Shown here in pieces: positions 8,286-16,209 of a stretch of DNA of 64,000 bases. Under the pieces are notes generated by a model. It was not told the DNA's origin, did no database searches, and saw nothing but the letters and a program-made list of their open reading frames with translations. Position 1 is the stretch's first letter, and each line of letters begins with the position of its first letter. This DNA comes from Muribaculaceae bacterium. GTDB lineage: Bacteria > Bacteroidota > Bacteroidia > Bacteroidales > Muribaculaceae. Where the stretch lies: NCBI GenBank assembly GCA_017621845.1, contig JAGASI010000009.1, forward strand, positions 1 to 64,000, given 5' to 3'. Made by a program: the position numbers and the translations under genes.

Positions 8286-9623
8286 TTACTTGACATTGTA
8301 GTAGGCAACCGGGTTGAAGAGGCGTGTGATGCCGTATGAGATGGTGGCGGTGATAACAAGGGGAAGAATCAGGTTGTAGCTGTTGGTCATTTCGGCTGTA
8401 AGGAATATTGCCATGAACGGAGCCCTTATAACGCCTGACATCACACCTGCCATGGAGCAAAACGCAAATGCCGATACCGGTAGTGTATAGGACAAAGAAG
8501 TATTTACAACCGAAGCAAAGCAGAAGCCTAAGAAGCATCCGGCAAATAGGGTTGGGGCAAAGTCTCCGGCGACACCGCCGCCACAGTTGGATGATGAACA
8601 GACAACGGCTTTGATGATTGAGATTACAGCCGAGATGATGATGAGTGTAGGGATACCGTGGTAGGTTGAATCGATGATGCAGCCCGAGATGAGAGTCATG
8701 CTGTCACCGTTGAGTATCCTGGCCATAACACCGTATCCTTCGCCATACAGCGCCGGGAACATCATAATGCAGACTCCCGCTACCAGTCCGCTGGTGATGT
8801 TTTTTACCCAGGGGTTGGATATGTGATTGTAAAATCGTTCCATGTTTTTCATGATCATGGAATAATAGACTGAGTAAAGGCCACATATAAATCCTAATAG
8901 GGTAATAAAAATCAATAGGTTGTAGTCGAGGGGATATTCCTGGATATAGGACAGGTCTACGGTAAATCCTGATAGTGTATAGGCTACTAATGACGATGTT
9001 ACACATGCTAACAGTATTGCCATTACAGACATGGTGGTAAGCTCGAGTTTAAGTACCTCAAGGACGAATAGGAATCCTCCGATAGGAGCCTTGAAGATAC
9101 CGGCTATACCGGCTCCGGCGCCACATCCGATTAGTATCATCAAGGTGTTGCCGCTAACCCCGAGTATACGGCCAAGGTTGCTGCCTATTGATGCTCCGGC
9201 AGTGGCTATTGGTCCCTCAGACCCGGCCGAGCCTCCAAAGCCAAGGGTCAGTGTGCTGGCAATCATGGGGCCGTAGCTATATTTTGGTGATATGTTATAC
9301 TCTCCTGATTTTATATAGTTGGTAATCTGTCTGACGCCGTGGGTGAGATCGGTATGTAGTATATAGCGTTGAAATATCCCACATAGTACAATCCCTGATA
9401 TAGGTAATCCCAGTAGATACCAATTTATTCCATCGTTGTTGAAATGAATAGTGAAAAATCCTGACACAGAGCCAATCATCAATTTAAGCAAGGCGGCCAT
9501 GGCACCGGTGACAGCACCGATGAATGTGGCGATGATAAACAGCCACGCTTGTCGTTGAGACACAAGTTGTCTGTGCCTCCACAATCTTATATGTGGTATA
9601 TTTACATCATCAAGTCGAGACAT
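8286..9623 (-). CDS. ClC-family chloride channel-like protein
   Basis: A 445-residue integral membrane protein of the ClC family with no cytoplasmic CBS domains. Filter regions are recognisable: GSEGP at 134-138 (gating Glu E136), KAPIGGFLFVLEV at 178-190, and GGGVAGDFAPTLFAG near 290-305. The first filter motif is unusual (THGVRQI at 94-100 in place of GSGIPE), resembling the GHGV-type variants. The intracellular proton glutamate of E. coli ClC (E203) aligns to V190 (LEV instead of IEE), which in known ClC proteins goes with channel rather than H+/Cl- exchanger behaviour; that is inference from alignment by eye. It is the last gene of the run tatA-tatC-symporter-clc. Confidence 0.88.
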   Translation of the reverse strand: MSRLDDVNIPHIRLWRHRQLVSQRQAWLFIIATFIGAVTGAMAALLKLMIGSVSGFFTIHFNNDGINWYLLGLPISGIVLCGIFQRYILHTDLTHGVRQITNYIKSGEYNISPKYSYGPMIASTLTLGFGGSAGSEGPIATAGASIGSNLGRILGVSGNTLMILIGCGAGAGIAGIFKAPIGGFLFVLEVLKLELTTMSVMAILLACVTSSLVAYTLSGFTVDLSYIQEYPLDYNLLIFITLLGFICGLYSVYYSMIMKNMERFYNHISNPWVKNITSGLVAGVCIMMFPALYGEGYGVMARILNGDSMTLISGCIIDSTYHGIPTLIIISAVISIIKAVVCSSSNCGGGVAGDFAPTLFAGCFLGFCFASVVNTSLSYTLPVSAFAFCSMAGVMSGVIRAPFMAIFLTAEMTNSYNLILPLVITATISYGITRLFNPVAYYNVK

Positions 9624-9625
9624 GC

Positions 9626-9650
9626 TTATACTGAAGATTATTCAGTATAA
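9626..9650. repeat. 10-bp perfect hairpin just upstream of the ClC start codon
   Basis: TTATACTGAA (9626-9635) and TTCAGTATAA (9641-9650) are exact reverse complements around a 5-base loop. The hairpin ends two bases before the ATG of the ClC gene and lies in the 49-base gap after the symporter gene. In mRNA it would cover the ribosome landing site. It has no T-tract, so a simple terminator is unlikely. Confidence 0.6.
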
Positions 9651-9672
9651 ACACGCCGGACAGGAAGATGGT

Positions 9673-10848
9673 TTAAGAGCCCGGGGTGGAAAGTCGGCGG
9701 GCAAACAGGCGATTGACAATTTGGGCTATTGCGCCATCGCCGGTGACATTACAAGCAGTACCGAATGAGTCCATGGCTATGTATAAAGCTATCATTAAGG
9801 CGTTGTCGGCCTCGCTGAACCCCAGTATTCCACTTAGCAGACCAAGAGATGCCATGATGGCGCCACCGGGGACACCGGGTGCCGCGATGATTGTGATACC
9901 CAGCATGGCGATAAATCCGGCAAACATCGATATGTCATAATGATAACCCATGGTAATCATTAATGCCAGCGCACAAGCTACAATCTTGAGTGTCGATCCC
10001 GACATGTGTATCGTGGCGCACAGAGGGATCACAAATCCGGCAACGTCCTTATTGACTCCCATTTTTATTGTTTGCCTCAGAGTCACGGGTATGGTAGCCG
10101 CCGATGATTGAGTACCAAGGGCGGTGAAATAGGCCGGCATCATGGTCCAGAGAGATTTAAATGGGTTGCGGTGGCTGAATAATGATGCGATAAGATATTG
10201 CAAGACAAGTATCAAGACGTGTAGTATGAATATCACAATCACGACTCGGGCAAAGGTTGACAGTATTGAGCCAACAGTTCCGGCGACGGTCATGGACAGG
10301 AAAATACCAAAGATGTACAGTGGCAACAGGGGAATGATGGCTTTGTTGATGACCAGAGTGATGATATTCCTGAGGTCGTCGAGCCAACCTTTCATGTAGT
10401 CAGAGTTGAGTGTTGCAGCTCCCAGGCCGAGTGTAAATGCCAGCACCAGGGCTGTCATTACGGTCATGATTGGAGGTATGTCAATGGTGAAGTATGGAAG
10501 AATGGCAATTTCATCGTTGACTGAGGTTATATAGCTGTGAGGTTCAATCATCGTCGGGAATAAGGCTTGGCCGGTAAGATAAGACAGCAGGCCGGCACTT
10601 AGAGTTGCAATATAGGCTATCAGAGCTGTAGCCAGTAGCATGCGTCCGGCGCCTCGGCCAACATCGCTGATAGCGGGTGCTACAAATCCCAATATCAACA
10701 GCGGAATGATAAAACCTAAAAAAGAGCTGAATATGGTGTTAAACGTCACAAACACGCGGGTTAGCCATCCGGGGCATAATATGCCGGCTCCTATACCAAG
10801 GAGTATGGCTATGATAATGCGTGGCAGTAGTCCGATTTTGATCTTCAT
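9673..10848 (-). CDS. Dicarboxylate/amino acid:cation symporter (DAACS, GltP/SstT-like)
   Basis: A 391-residue multi-pass symporter of the DAACS family, which moves glutamate, aspartate, serine/threonine or C4-dicarboxylates with Na+ or H+. Family hallmarks are visible: the serine-rich hairpin motif as GTQSSAATIPVTLR (HP1), the helical segment with SGSTLKIVACALA, GGAIMASLGLLSGILG (HP2), and the substrate-binding motif FGTACNVTGDGAIAQIV in TM8. The N-terminus is short (PRIIIAILLGIGAGI is TM1). It lies 62 bases downstream of tatC in the same orientation. The substrate is not determined by what I can see. Confidence 0.9.
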   Translation of the reverse strand: MKIKIGLLPRIIIAILLGIGAGILCPGWLTRVFVTFNTIFSSFLGFIIPLLILGFVAPAISDVGRGAGRMLLATALIAYIATLSAGLLSYLTGQALFPTMIEPHSYITSVNDEIAILPYFTIDIPPIMTVMTALVLAFTLGLGAATLNSDYMKGWLDDLRNIITLVINKAIIPLLPLYIFGIFLSMTVAGTVGSILSTFARVVIVIFILHVLILVLQYLIASLFSHRNPFKSLWTMMPAYFTALGTQSSAATIPVTLRQTIKMGVNKDVAGFVIPLCATIHMSGSTLKIVACALALMITMGYHYDISMFAGFIAMLGITIIAAPGVPGGAIMASLGLLSGILGFSEADNALMIALYIAMDSFGTACNVTGDGAIAQIVNRLFARRLSTPGS

Positions 10849-10909
10849 GGATTTGATTTATGAGTGTTGAGGATGATAAGAGTGAATGATAAATGAGGTA
10901 GTCAGTTTC

Positions 10910-11767
10910 TTACTGCTGCTCGGATGTTTGCCGTTTGAGCCTTGGAACGAGAAAAGCACTTAGTTCCCATAGGCTATATAGGGGGGAGAAAACGATGAAT
11001 AGAGTGAAAAGGTCGCTTGTTGGTGTGATGATGCCACTGATGATGAGTATGCTTACGATGGCATATTTACGGTATCGCTTGAAAAATTCCCGGTCGACAA
11101 TTCCGATTTTGCCTAAAAACCACATCAATAGCGGTAGCTCAAATAATATGCCCATGCTCATTGTCACCAGATAGAAAGTATCCATATATGAGTCGAGGGT
11201 AATGGTATTGGCGATGCGCTCGCTGAGTTGGTATTCACTGAGAAATCTCAGAGCCAGTGGAAACACAAGAAAATAGCCGACAGCTACGCCAAAATAAAAG
11301 AGCATGTTGCCGTAAATAAAGGCCCTGCGGGCACCACGTCGTTCGTTGGGAAATAAACCGGGGCTGACAAATGACCACAGCATATAGATGACTATGGGGA
11401 ACGCTATAATTATGGCGAGCCAGAAAGAGGCGCTCATGTGGGTCATCAGCTGTGTGCCTAATTTGATGTTAATCAGCGTGACGTTGAAATTGTCAGAAGC
11501 AAGGTCGGGTAGAATGTCGCCATCACCGTGCATGAAGTCAAACATGCGGTATATGATGAAGTCGTTGCTGCATGGGGCCAATATCACGTGTTCAAATATT
11601 GGCCTCATCACACAGAACATTCCTACCATGAGTATAATTAACAGTAGGACAATCTTCACCATCACCGAGCGTAGCTCGTTGAGGTGTCCCCAGAATGTCA
11701 TTTCTTCACCCTCGGTCGGTTGGTCGATGCTCAGCCGAGGTGGTGTCGGTTGTAGTGTCTCCGGCAT
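10910..11767 (-). CDS. tatC: Sec-independent protein translocase TatC
   Basis: A 285-residue inner membrane protein with six predicted TM segments, the receptor component of the twin-arginine translocase that exports folded proteins. The diagnostic N-terminal signature TFWGHLNELRSVMVK is at about 24-38, and the family's first periplasmic region follows TM1. FVSPGLFPNERRGARRAFIYG (cytoplasmic loop, about 128-148) matches the conserved SPGLxxxERR motif. It starts six bases after the tatA stop, so the two are one transcription unit. No TatB-like second TatA/E gene is adjacent, fitting a minimal TatA-TatC system. Confidence 0.95.
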   Translation of the reverse strand: MPETLQPTPPRLSIDQPTEGEEMTFWGHLNELRSVMVKIVLLLIILMVGMFCVMRPIFEHVILAPCSNDFIIYRMFDFMHGDGDILPDLASDNFNVTLINIKLGTQLMTHMSASFWLAIIIAFPIVIYMLWSFVSPGLFPNERRGARRAFIYGNMLFYFGVAVGYFLVFPLALRFLSEYQLSERIANTITLDSYMDTFYLVTMSMGILFELPLLMWFLGKIGIVDREFFKRYRKYAIVSILIISGIITPTSDLFTLFIVFSPLYSLWELSAFLVPRLKRQTSEQQ

Positions 11768-11772
11768 CAGTG

Positions 11773-12039
11773 TTATTTGGTGTCAGTGGAGCGGTCTGTG
11801 TCCTTGTTTTTTGTTTCTTGGGTGGGGTGTTGGTCGTGCTTGACGATTGGTTTATTCATCTCTTCCTTGGCGTCCTCGATGCCTTGACGGAATGAATGGA
11901 CTCCCTTGCCGAGGTTGCGCATGATTTTAGGCAAACGTGCGGCTCCAAATATTAACAATATAATTATAAGGATAAAGATAGCCTGAGACCCTCTTAGTCC
12001 CATGAAGAACAATGGTAATGTAGTGGATATGGTTGTCAT
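11773..12039 (-). CDS. tatA: Sec-independent protein translocase TatA
   Basis: An 88-residue single-span protein with TM helix AIFILIIILLIFGAARLP, the hinge FGAARLPKIMRNLGKG and an amphipathic helix (VHSFRQGIEDAKEEM), the standard TatA architecture. It ends in a highly charged, hydrophilic tail (Asp/Lys/Thr-rich, about 25 residues). TatA forms the pore oligomers used with TatC. An alternative start is Met13, which would shorten the periplasmic N-terminus; both fit. A Bacteroidota-type promoter lies about 75 bases upstream. Confidence 0.93.
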   Translation of the reverse strand: MTTISTTLPLFFMGLRGSQAIFILIIILLIFGAARLPKIMRNLGKGVHSFRQGIEDAKEEMNKPIVKHDQHPTQETKNKDTDRSTDTK

Positions 12040-12114
12040 TGTAGTGTTATTGTGATTGGTTGGGCCAATATTTAATTATTTATCATGTCAAGAATTTTTG
12101 TTCAAGTCAATCGT

Positions 12115-12146
12115 CAAAGTTAGCAATATTTTTTCAATGTCAACAA
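12115..12146 (-). promoter_or_regulatory. Bacteroidota-type promoter for tatA-tatC
   Basis: On the minus strand, TTG (plus CAA, 12144-12146) is followed 21 bases on by TAACTTTG (plus CAAAGTTA, 12115-12122), matching the -33/-7 pattern used by the primary sigma factor of Bacteroidota. It would give a leader of about 70 bases before tatA. Confidence 0.55.
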
Positions 12147-12198
12147 TCTCAGGGCCTGAAATAATTTTAAATTTCTCAATGAAAATCTCATAGGAAAA

Positions 12199-12242
12199 GC
12201 GGGTCGGTAACGGTTGTCAGATGACGACTGCTACCGACCCGC
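12199..12242 (-). terminator. Intrinsic terminator of fabD
   Basis: GCGGGTCGGTA (12199-12209) pairs perfectly with TACCGACCCGC (12232-12242). Read on the minus strand, the hairpin follows the fabD stop and is followed by CTTTTCC, a short T-tract. Confidence 0.75.
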
Positions 12243-12290
12243 GGGGTTGGTTATTTCTGAAGCAATTTTTTTATATACAATAAGCCCGGA

Positions 12291-13169
12291 TTATTGACGG
12301 CCGGAGACAGCTACCGAGCGGTCAATCTTGGATACAAGACCTTGGAGGACTTTACCGGGGCCGAGCTCGACAAATTCGGTAGCGCCATCGGCAATCATAT
12401 TTTTGACCGACTGGGTCCAACGCACGGGGGCGGTGAGCTGGGCGATAAGGTTGGCTTTTATTTCTTCGGGAGCGGTGTGAGGTTTGGCGTCAACGTTCTG
12501 GTATACCGGGCAAATGGGAGTACTGAACTTGGTGTTGGCGATAGCTTCGGCGAGTTTGGCACGTGCAGGCTCCATACATGGTGAGTGGAATCCACCACCT
12601 ACTTTCAGTTTGAGCGCGCGCTTGGCGCCGGCTTCGAGGGCTTTGGCACATGCGGCGTCAATAGCCTCATTCTCACCGGAGATTACAATCTGGCCCGGGC
12701 AGTTATAGTTGGCGCATACGACGACACCATCAACACTATTACATATTTCTTCTACTTTTTCGTCGGGCAATGCAAGAACAGCGGCCATAGTCGAGGGGTT
12801 GATTTCACAGGCTTCCTGCATGGCTTGGGCACGGGCCGAAACCAATTTAAGGCCATCCTCAAATGTCATGGCGCCGGTAGCGACCAATGCCGAGAACTCG
12901 CCTAAGGAGTGACCGGCAGCCATATCGGGCTTGAACTCATCCCCCATGGCACGGGCAAGTGCTACCGAGTGGATAAAGATTGCAGGCTGGGTTACTGAGG
13001 TTTTCTTGAGATCATCCTCTGTGCCGTTAAACATCAGGTCGGTAATTCTGAAGCCAAGAATATTGTTGGCTTGTTCCATCATGTCATGCACTTGGGCGTT
13101 TGACTCATACAAGTCTTGGCCCATGCCTACAAACTGGGCTCCCTGTCCGGGAAATACAAATGCTTTCAT
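12291..13169 (-). CDS. fabD: Malonyl-CoA:ACP transacylase FabD
   Basis: A 292-residue acyltransferase that loads malonate onto acyl carrier protein for fatty acid synthesis in the cytoplasm. The N-terminal FPGQGAQFVGMG motif is at 6-17. The nucleophile elbow GHSLGE places the catalytic Ser at 88, and the active-site His is in GGFHSPCM near residue 197. The C-terminal FVELGPGKVLQGLV motif is also present. Length is usual for the family. It has its own promoter and terminator, so it is a single-gene unit in front of the tat block. Confidence 0.96.
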   Translation of the reverse strand: MKAFVFPGQGAQFVGMGQDLYESNAQVHDMMEQANNILGFRITDLMFNGTEDDLKKTSVTQPAIFIHSVALARAMGDEFKPDMAAGHSLGEFSALVATGAMTFEDGLKLVSARAQAMQEACEINPSTMAAVLALPDEKVEEICNSVDGVVVCANYNCPGQIVISGENEAIDAACAKALEAGAKRALKLKVGGGFHSPCMEPARAKLAEAIANTKFSTPICPVYQNVDAKPHTAPEEIKANLIAQLTAPVRWTQSVKNMIADGATEFVELGPGKVLQGLVSKIDRSVAVSGRQ

Positions 13170-13238
13170 CGAAAAATATTGTTTTGTTATATCGGTTGGT
13201 TGTTAAATTTCTTGCCTAATGGAGTCTGTTAGAGACTG

Positions 13239-13270
13239 CAAATGTAATAATTTTGTAATTAACACACAAT
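13239..13270 (-). promoter_or_regulatory. Bacteroidota-type promoter for fabD
   Basis: On the minus strand ATTG (plus CAAT, 13267-13270), a 20-base spacer and TACATTTG (plus CAAATGTA, 13239-13246). The start codon is about 70 bases downstream. Confidence 0.65.
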
Positions 13271-13411
13271 ATCTACTGATTTTGTCAGGGGGAGAGTAAA
13301 GGGGGGGGAATGTTAGTTGTGAAAGTAATCTATGTGATATTTGTGATTATGTTTCTAAACATCAGAGTAAACATCAGAGTATCGGATATTAAGTGATGGA
13401 GACCGGTTATT

Positions 13412-13443
13412 GTTGTAGGTGTCACGGTTTTGCTGTATATTTG
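13412..13443 (+). promoter_or_regulatory. Bacteroidota-type promoter for the beta-lactamase gene
   Basis: TTG at 13412-13414, 21-base spacer, TATATTTG at 13436-13443. The -7 element is a perfect TAnnTTTG match and the gene starts about 45 bases later. Confidence 0.6.
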
Positions 13444-13488
13444 TAGACTTAACTAAATTGAAAGATATACCTTTGACCATTGTTTATT

Positions 13489-14397
13489 ATGAAATTTAGA
13501 TATTTTATATCGATTGTTGCTGTTGCGATGTCGTTCTCGGATAATATTTATGCCCGTGAAGGTGAAGATCAATATCTATCGTTGCAGACTGAGATTGAAG
13601 ATTATATAGATAAGAGTCGAGCCGAGGTCGGGGTAGCCGTGATTATCGGTGACAAAGATACGGTTGTTGTCAATAATGGCAGGTATCCGATGAACTCGGT
13701 GCTCAAGCTCTATCAGTTGTTACCTACTGCCCGGGCGCTCTCAGAGCGTCATATACTTCTTGACTCGGTAGTAAGTGTCAGCCGAGGCGACTTGGACCCC
13801 GATACATGGTCATCGATGCTCAATGATTATCCAGCCGATACGGTAATCGAGACAACCTACCGTAAATTGATGGAATATGCTGTTGGCCAGAGTGATAATA
13901 ATGCTTGTGATGTGCTTTTTGACCGAGTGTGTCCAATTGCCGAGGTTGTTGCCTTTTGGCGAGGCAAGGGTATTGATGACTTCAGTATCTGTTGGAATGA
14001 AGCAGAAATGCATGCCAATCCTTCGCTCAGTAATGATAATTGGACGACGCCTCTGGCCGCTGCCGAGGTTATTGCATATATGATGCCCTACAGTCTCTAT
14101 TCATCGGATTATAATACATCTCAGGTGTCGGGATTTCTTACCGGATGTTTGACGGGTGTCAATCGTATACCTAAGCCACTGGCTCGGTCGGGTGCTATTA
14201 TAGCCCATAAGACCGGTACCGGATTTAATGATGCCGATGGCTTTCCCACCGGCATTAATGATGTGGCTTATATAATCCTTCCCGATGGACGTCACTATAC
14301 GTTGGCTGTATTTGTGAAGTCCTCACGTCGGGATATTAAAGGGACCGAACAGATTATCGCCGACATCTCAGAGATTGTCTACCGGTATTGTCTGTAA
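13489..14397 (+). CDS. Class A beta-lactamase, subclass A2 (CepA/CblA/CfxA-like)
   Basis: A 302-residue periplasmic serine beta-lactamase. It starts MKFRYFISIVAVAMSF, a signal peptide ending near YAREG. All class A elements are present: the nucleophile motif S-V-L-K at 70-73 (MNSVLKLYQ), S-D-N at 135-137, the general-base Glu in NEAEMH (E171), and K-T-G at 241-243 (AHKTGTGF). The EAEM form of the omega loop and overall length fit the Bacteroidota A2 group, whose known members hydrolyse cephalosporins and penicillins. An upstream TTG is in frame, but the ATG fits the signal peptide better. It has its own promoter and terminator, with no mobile-element signatures around it, so it looks chromosomal and resident. 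The substrate range is inferred from the family only. Confidence 0.92.
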   Translation: MKFRYFISIVAVAMSFSDNIYAREGEDQYLSLQTEIEDYIDKSRAEVGVAVIIGDKDTVVVNNGRYPMNSVLKLYQLLPTARALSERHILLDSVVSVSRGDLDPDTWSSMLNDYPADTVIETTYRKLMEYAVGQSDNNACDVLFDRVCPIAEVVAFWRGKGIDDFSICWNEAEMHANPSLSNDNWTTPLAAAEVIAYMMPYSLYSSDYNTSQVSGFLTGCLTGVNRIPKPLARSGAIIAHKTGTGFNDADGFPTGINDVAYIILPDGRHYTLAVFVKSSRRDIKGTEQIIADISEIVYRYCL

Positions 14398-14415
14398 ATC
14401 ATAGGCCTATGTTTA

Positions 14416-14485
14416 TATAATATTATCACTCCGAGATATGAGATTTATTTTGAAATAAATTATATCCCGGAGTGATAATATTATA
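14416..14485. terminator. Bidirectional terminator with an 18-bp perfect stem
   Basis: TATAATATTATCACTCCG (14416-14433) and CGGAGTGATAATATTATA (14468-14485) are exact reverse complements. The pairing continues as GATAT/ATATC after one mismatch, and the loop itself contains an ATTTATTT/AAATAAAT stem. It lies between the convergent beta-lactamase and porin genes, and the A/T flanks give T-runs on both strands. Confidence 0.85.
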
Positions 14486-14506
14486 ACCAGTCTTTTAGCG
14501 TGGTAT

Positions 14507-16108
14507 TCAGAAGCGGAAGCCTAAGGAGAACACCAGTTGGTTGTTGTTGTCCTTGACGTTGTAAGATGGAGCCTTGCCGGCTGATGAGTTGGTGAAAGCC
14601 ATAAGTGTACTCTCACGTGTTGTATGGACATATGCGGCATCAATATGGAAAGCACCAAAGCTGTAACCGAGACCACATGAGATATTCTGAGTGGATTTAT
14701 CCAAAGAGAAAGAAGGATCGGTGCCCGATGTCAGGACTTCGGTCTTGCCGTCACGTGTTTCCTGAGAGATGTTTGAGTCGGTGTAGTTGTATCCGAGACG
14801 AGCGCTGAGCTGGCGGGTGATGCGGTACTCGGCACCGATGCGGAAGGTATTCTGAGCCTGGGTGTAGGTTTTGATGTCGTCCTTGAGGTATTGTTTCTCG
14901 GTATAGTCGAATATATATCCATAGTCATCATATGCGGCTGTTTTCATGGACATGTCGGGGTAGGCACGGCGTTCATAGTCGGCACTGAGGATAAAGTTGT
15001 TGCCAATGACACCGGCAACGCCGACCATGAATTTCCAGGGGCTTTTGAGTTTCCAAGTATAGTATCCGTCATCGCTAATCTCGCTACCGGTAAGAGGATT
15101 TTGGTCTGACTCGGGATGTGCCGGGTCAAAATAGCGGTAATCAGTGCCTCCTACATATTGTTGTGTGAGATTGTACCATGTTGGCGAGTGGATGGCGGCG
15201 CCTATGCGCAATTGTTGAATTGGCTTGAAGATGAGGCCGAATTTGACGTCCCATCCGGTGCCGTTGATGCGTTTGTAGTTGTCAAGATAGAAGCCGGCAT
15301 CACCGATATTACCATTATAAAGCCGGGCGTTTTCCATAGACTCGCTGTAGGTGGTTGCACGTATATAGTTCAGGTCTGAGACACCAATGCCCAAGCCCCA
15401 GAACACGACGTCGTTAAAGTTGCCACCAAAGTTGAAGCTGTATTGATCGATATATCCTTTCTCGTGTACGGCAAGATCTGCGTCGCCTTTGGTGCCTCTC
15501 TCAGCGAGACCAAGGTATTGGTCGGTTTCGTTGGGTGCAGGGTTAATCAAGCCTGAGGTGAATGATAGGATTGACAGCCAATCATAGCCGCTGTCGCGGT
15601 AGGGGTTGTAGTCTTCGCCAAATTGCAGAGCCTCAGCTTTTGCACCGTTGGTGTAAGCGGCGACATAATTGGTGAGGGACGTGGAGGTGGGCATCTGATA
15701 TCCGCTGACAATCCGGTCAAATGATACTGCGCGACCATAGCTGACACCCCATTGGAATGTTGACATTGCACCGTCAAGATTGGCGACGCCAACGTATCCA
15801 AAGTTGGAACACGAGGCCTTGGTCTGGTCGTTGGTCATGGAATACGTGCCTGAGTTAGCTCGCGATTTCATCATATTTATATCAAGCGTGGCTCCTATCT
15901 CGCTACGACGATATACGGCGATGCCGGCAGGGTTCTGAGTGAGAGTCGACAGGTCACCGCCAAGAGCGGTGAAGGCACCACCCATGCTCATAAAGCGAGC
16001 AGTCCCCTTGAAATCGCCTTGGGTTACTTGCAAGGCATCGGTAACGCTTTGGGCGCAAATGCAGGGGGCTACCAAGGCTATCAGTGAGGGTAATATAATG
16101 CGTTTCAT
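14507..16108 (-). CDS. OmpP1/FadL-family outer membrane transport protein
   Basis: A 533-residue outer membrane beta-barrel with a signal peptide (MKRIILPSLIALVAPCICAQ). The conserved N-terminal hatch region RFMSMGGAFTALGGDLSTLTQNPAGIAVYR (about 38-68) is typical of Bacteroidota FadL/OmpP1 proteins, and alternating aromatic/polar strands continue to a terminal Phe (SLGFRF). The family takes up hydrophobic compounds such as long-chain fatty acids, but the Bacteroidota branch is largely uncharacterised; PorV of type IX secretion is a distant relative. The next gene on the same strand, upstream, is the RG-rich secreted protein, about 100 bases away. Confidence 0.88.
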   Translation of the reverse strand: MKRIILPSLIALVAPCICAQSVTDALQVTQGDFKGTARFMSMGGAFTALGGDLSTLTQNPAGIAVYRRSEIGATLDINMMKSRANSGTYSMTNDQTKASCSNFGYVGVANLDGAMSTFQWGVSYGRAVSFDRIVSGYQMPTSTSLTNYVAAYTNGAKAEALQFGEDYNPYRDSGYDWLSILSFTSGLINPAPNETDQYLGLAERGTKGDADLAVHEKGYIDQYSFNFGGNFNDVVFWGLGIGVSDLNYIRATTYSESMENARLYNGNIGDAGFYLDNYKRINGTGWDVKFGLIFKPIQQLRIGAAIHSPTWYNLTQQYVGGTDYRYFDPAHPESDQNPLTGSEISDDGYYTWKLKSPWKFMVGVAGVIGNNFILSADYERRAYPDMSMKTAAYDDYGYIFDYTEKQYLKDDIKTYTQAQNTFRIGAEYRITRQLSARLGYNYTDSNISQETRDGKTEVLTSGTDPSFSLDKSTQNISCGLGYSFGAFHIDAAYVHTTRESTLMAFTNSSAGKAPSYNVKDNNNQLVFSLGFRF

Positions 16109-16209
16109 ATAGTTGGGGGTTGAAGAATTGGTGAGATGATAGATGTAGGAGAGGGAGAAAGAGTAGGATGGGAATGTTGGATTGGGAGTAACGGGGACGT
16201 GTCGCTACT

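Larger units (their letters stand above)
13170..13488. other. 319-bp divergent intergenic region between fabD and the beta-lactamase gene
   Basis: AT-rich non-coding stretch holding the fabD promoter on the minus strand and the beta-lactamase promoter on the plus strand. It also contains a run of nine G at about 13300 and a direct repeat, AAACATCAGAGT, twice in tandem at about 13357-13382. No ORF or RNA gene is seen. Confidence 0.55.
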
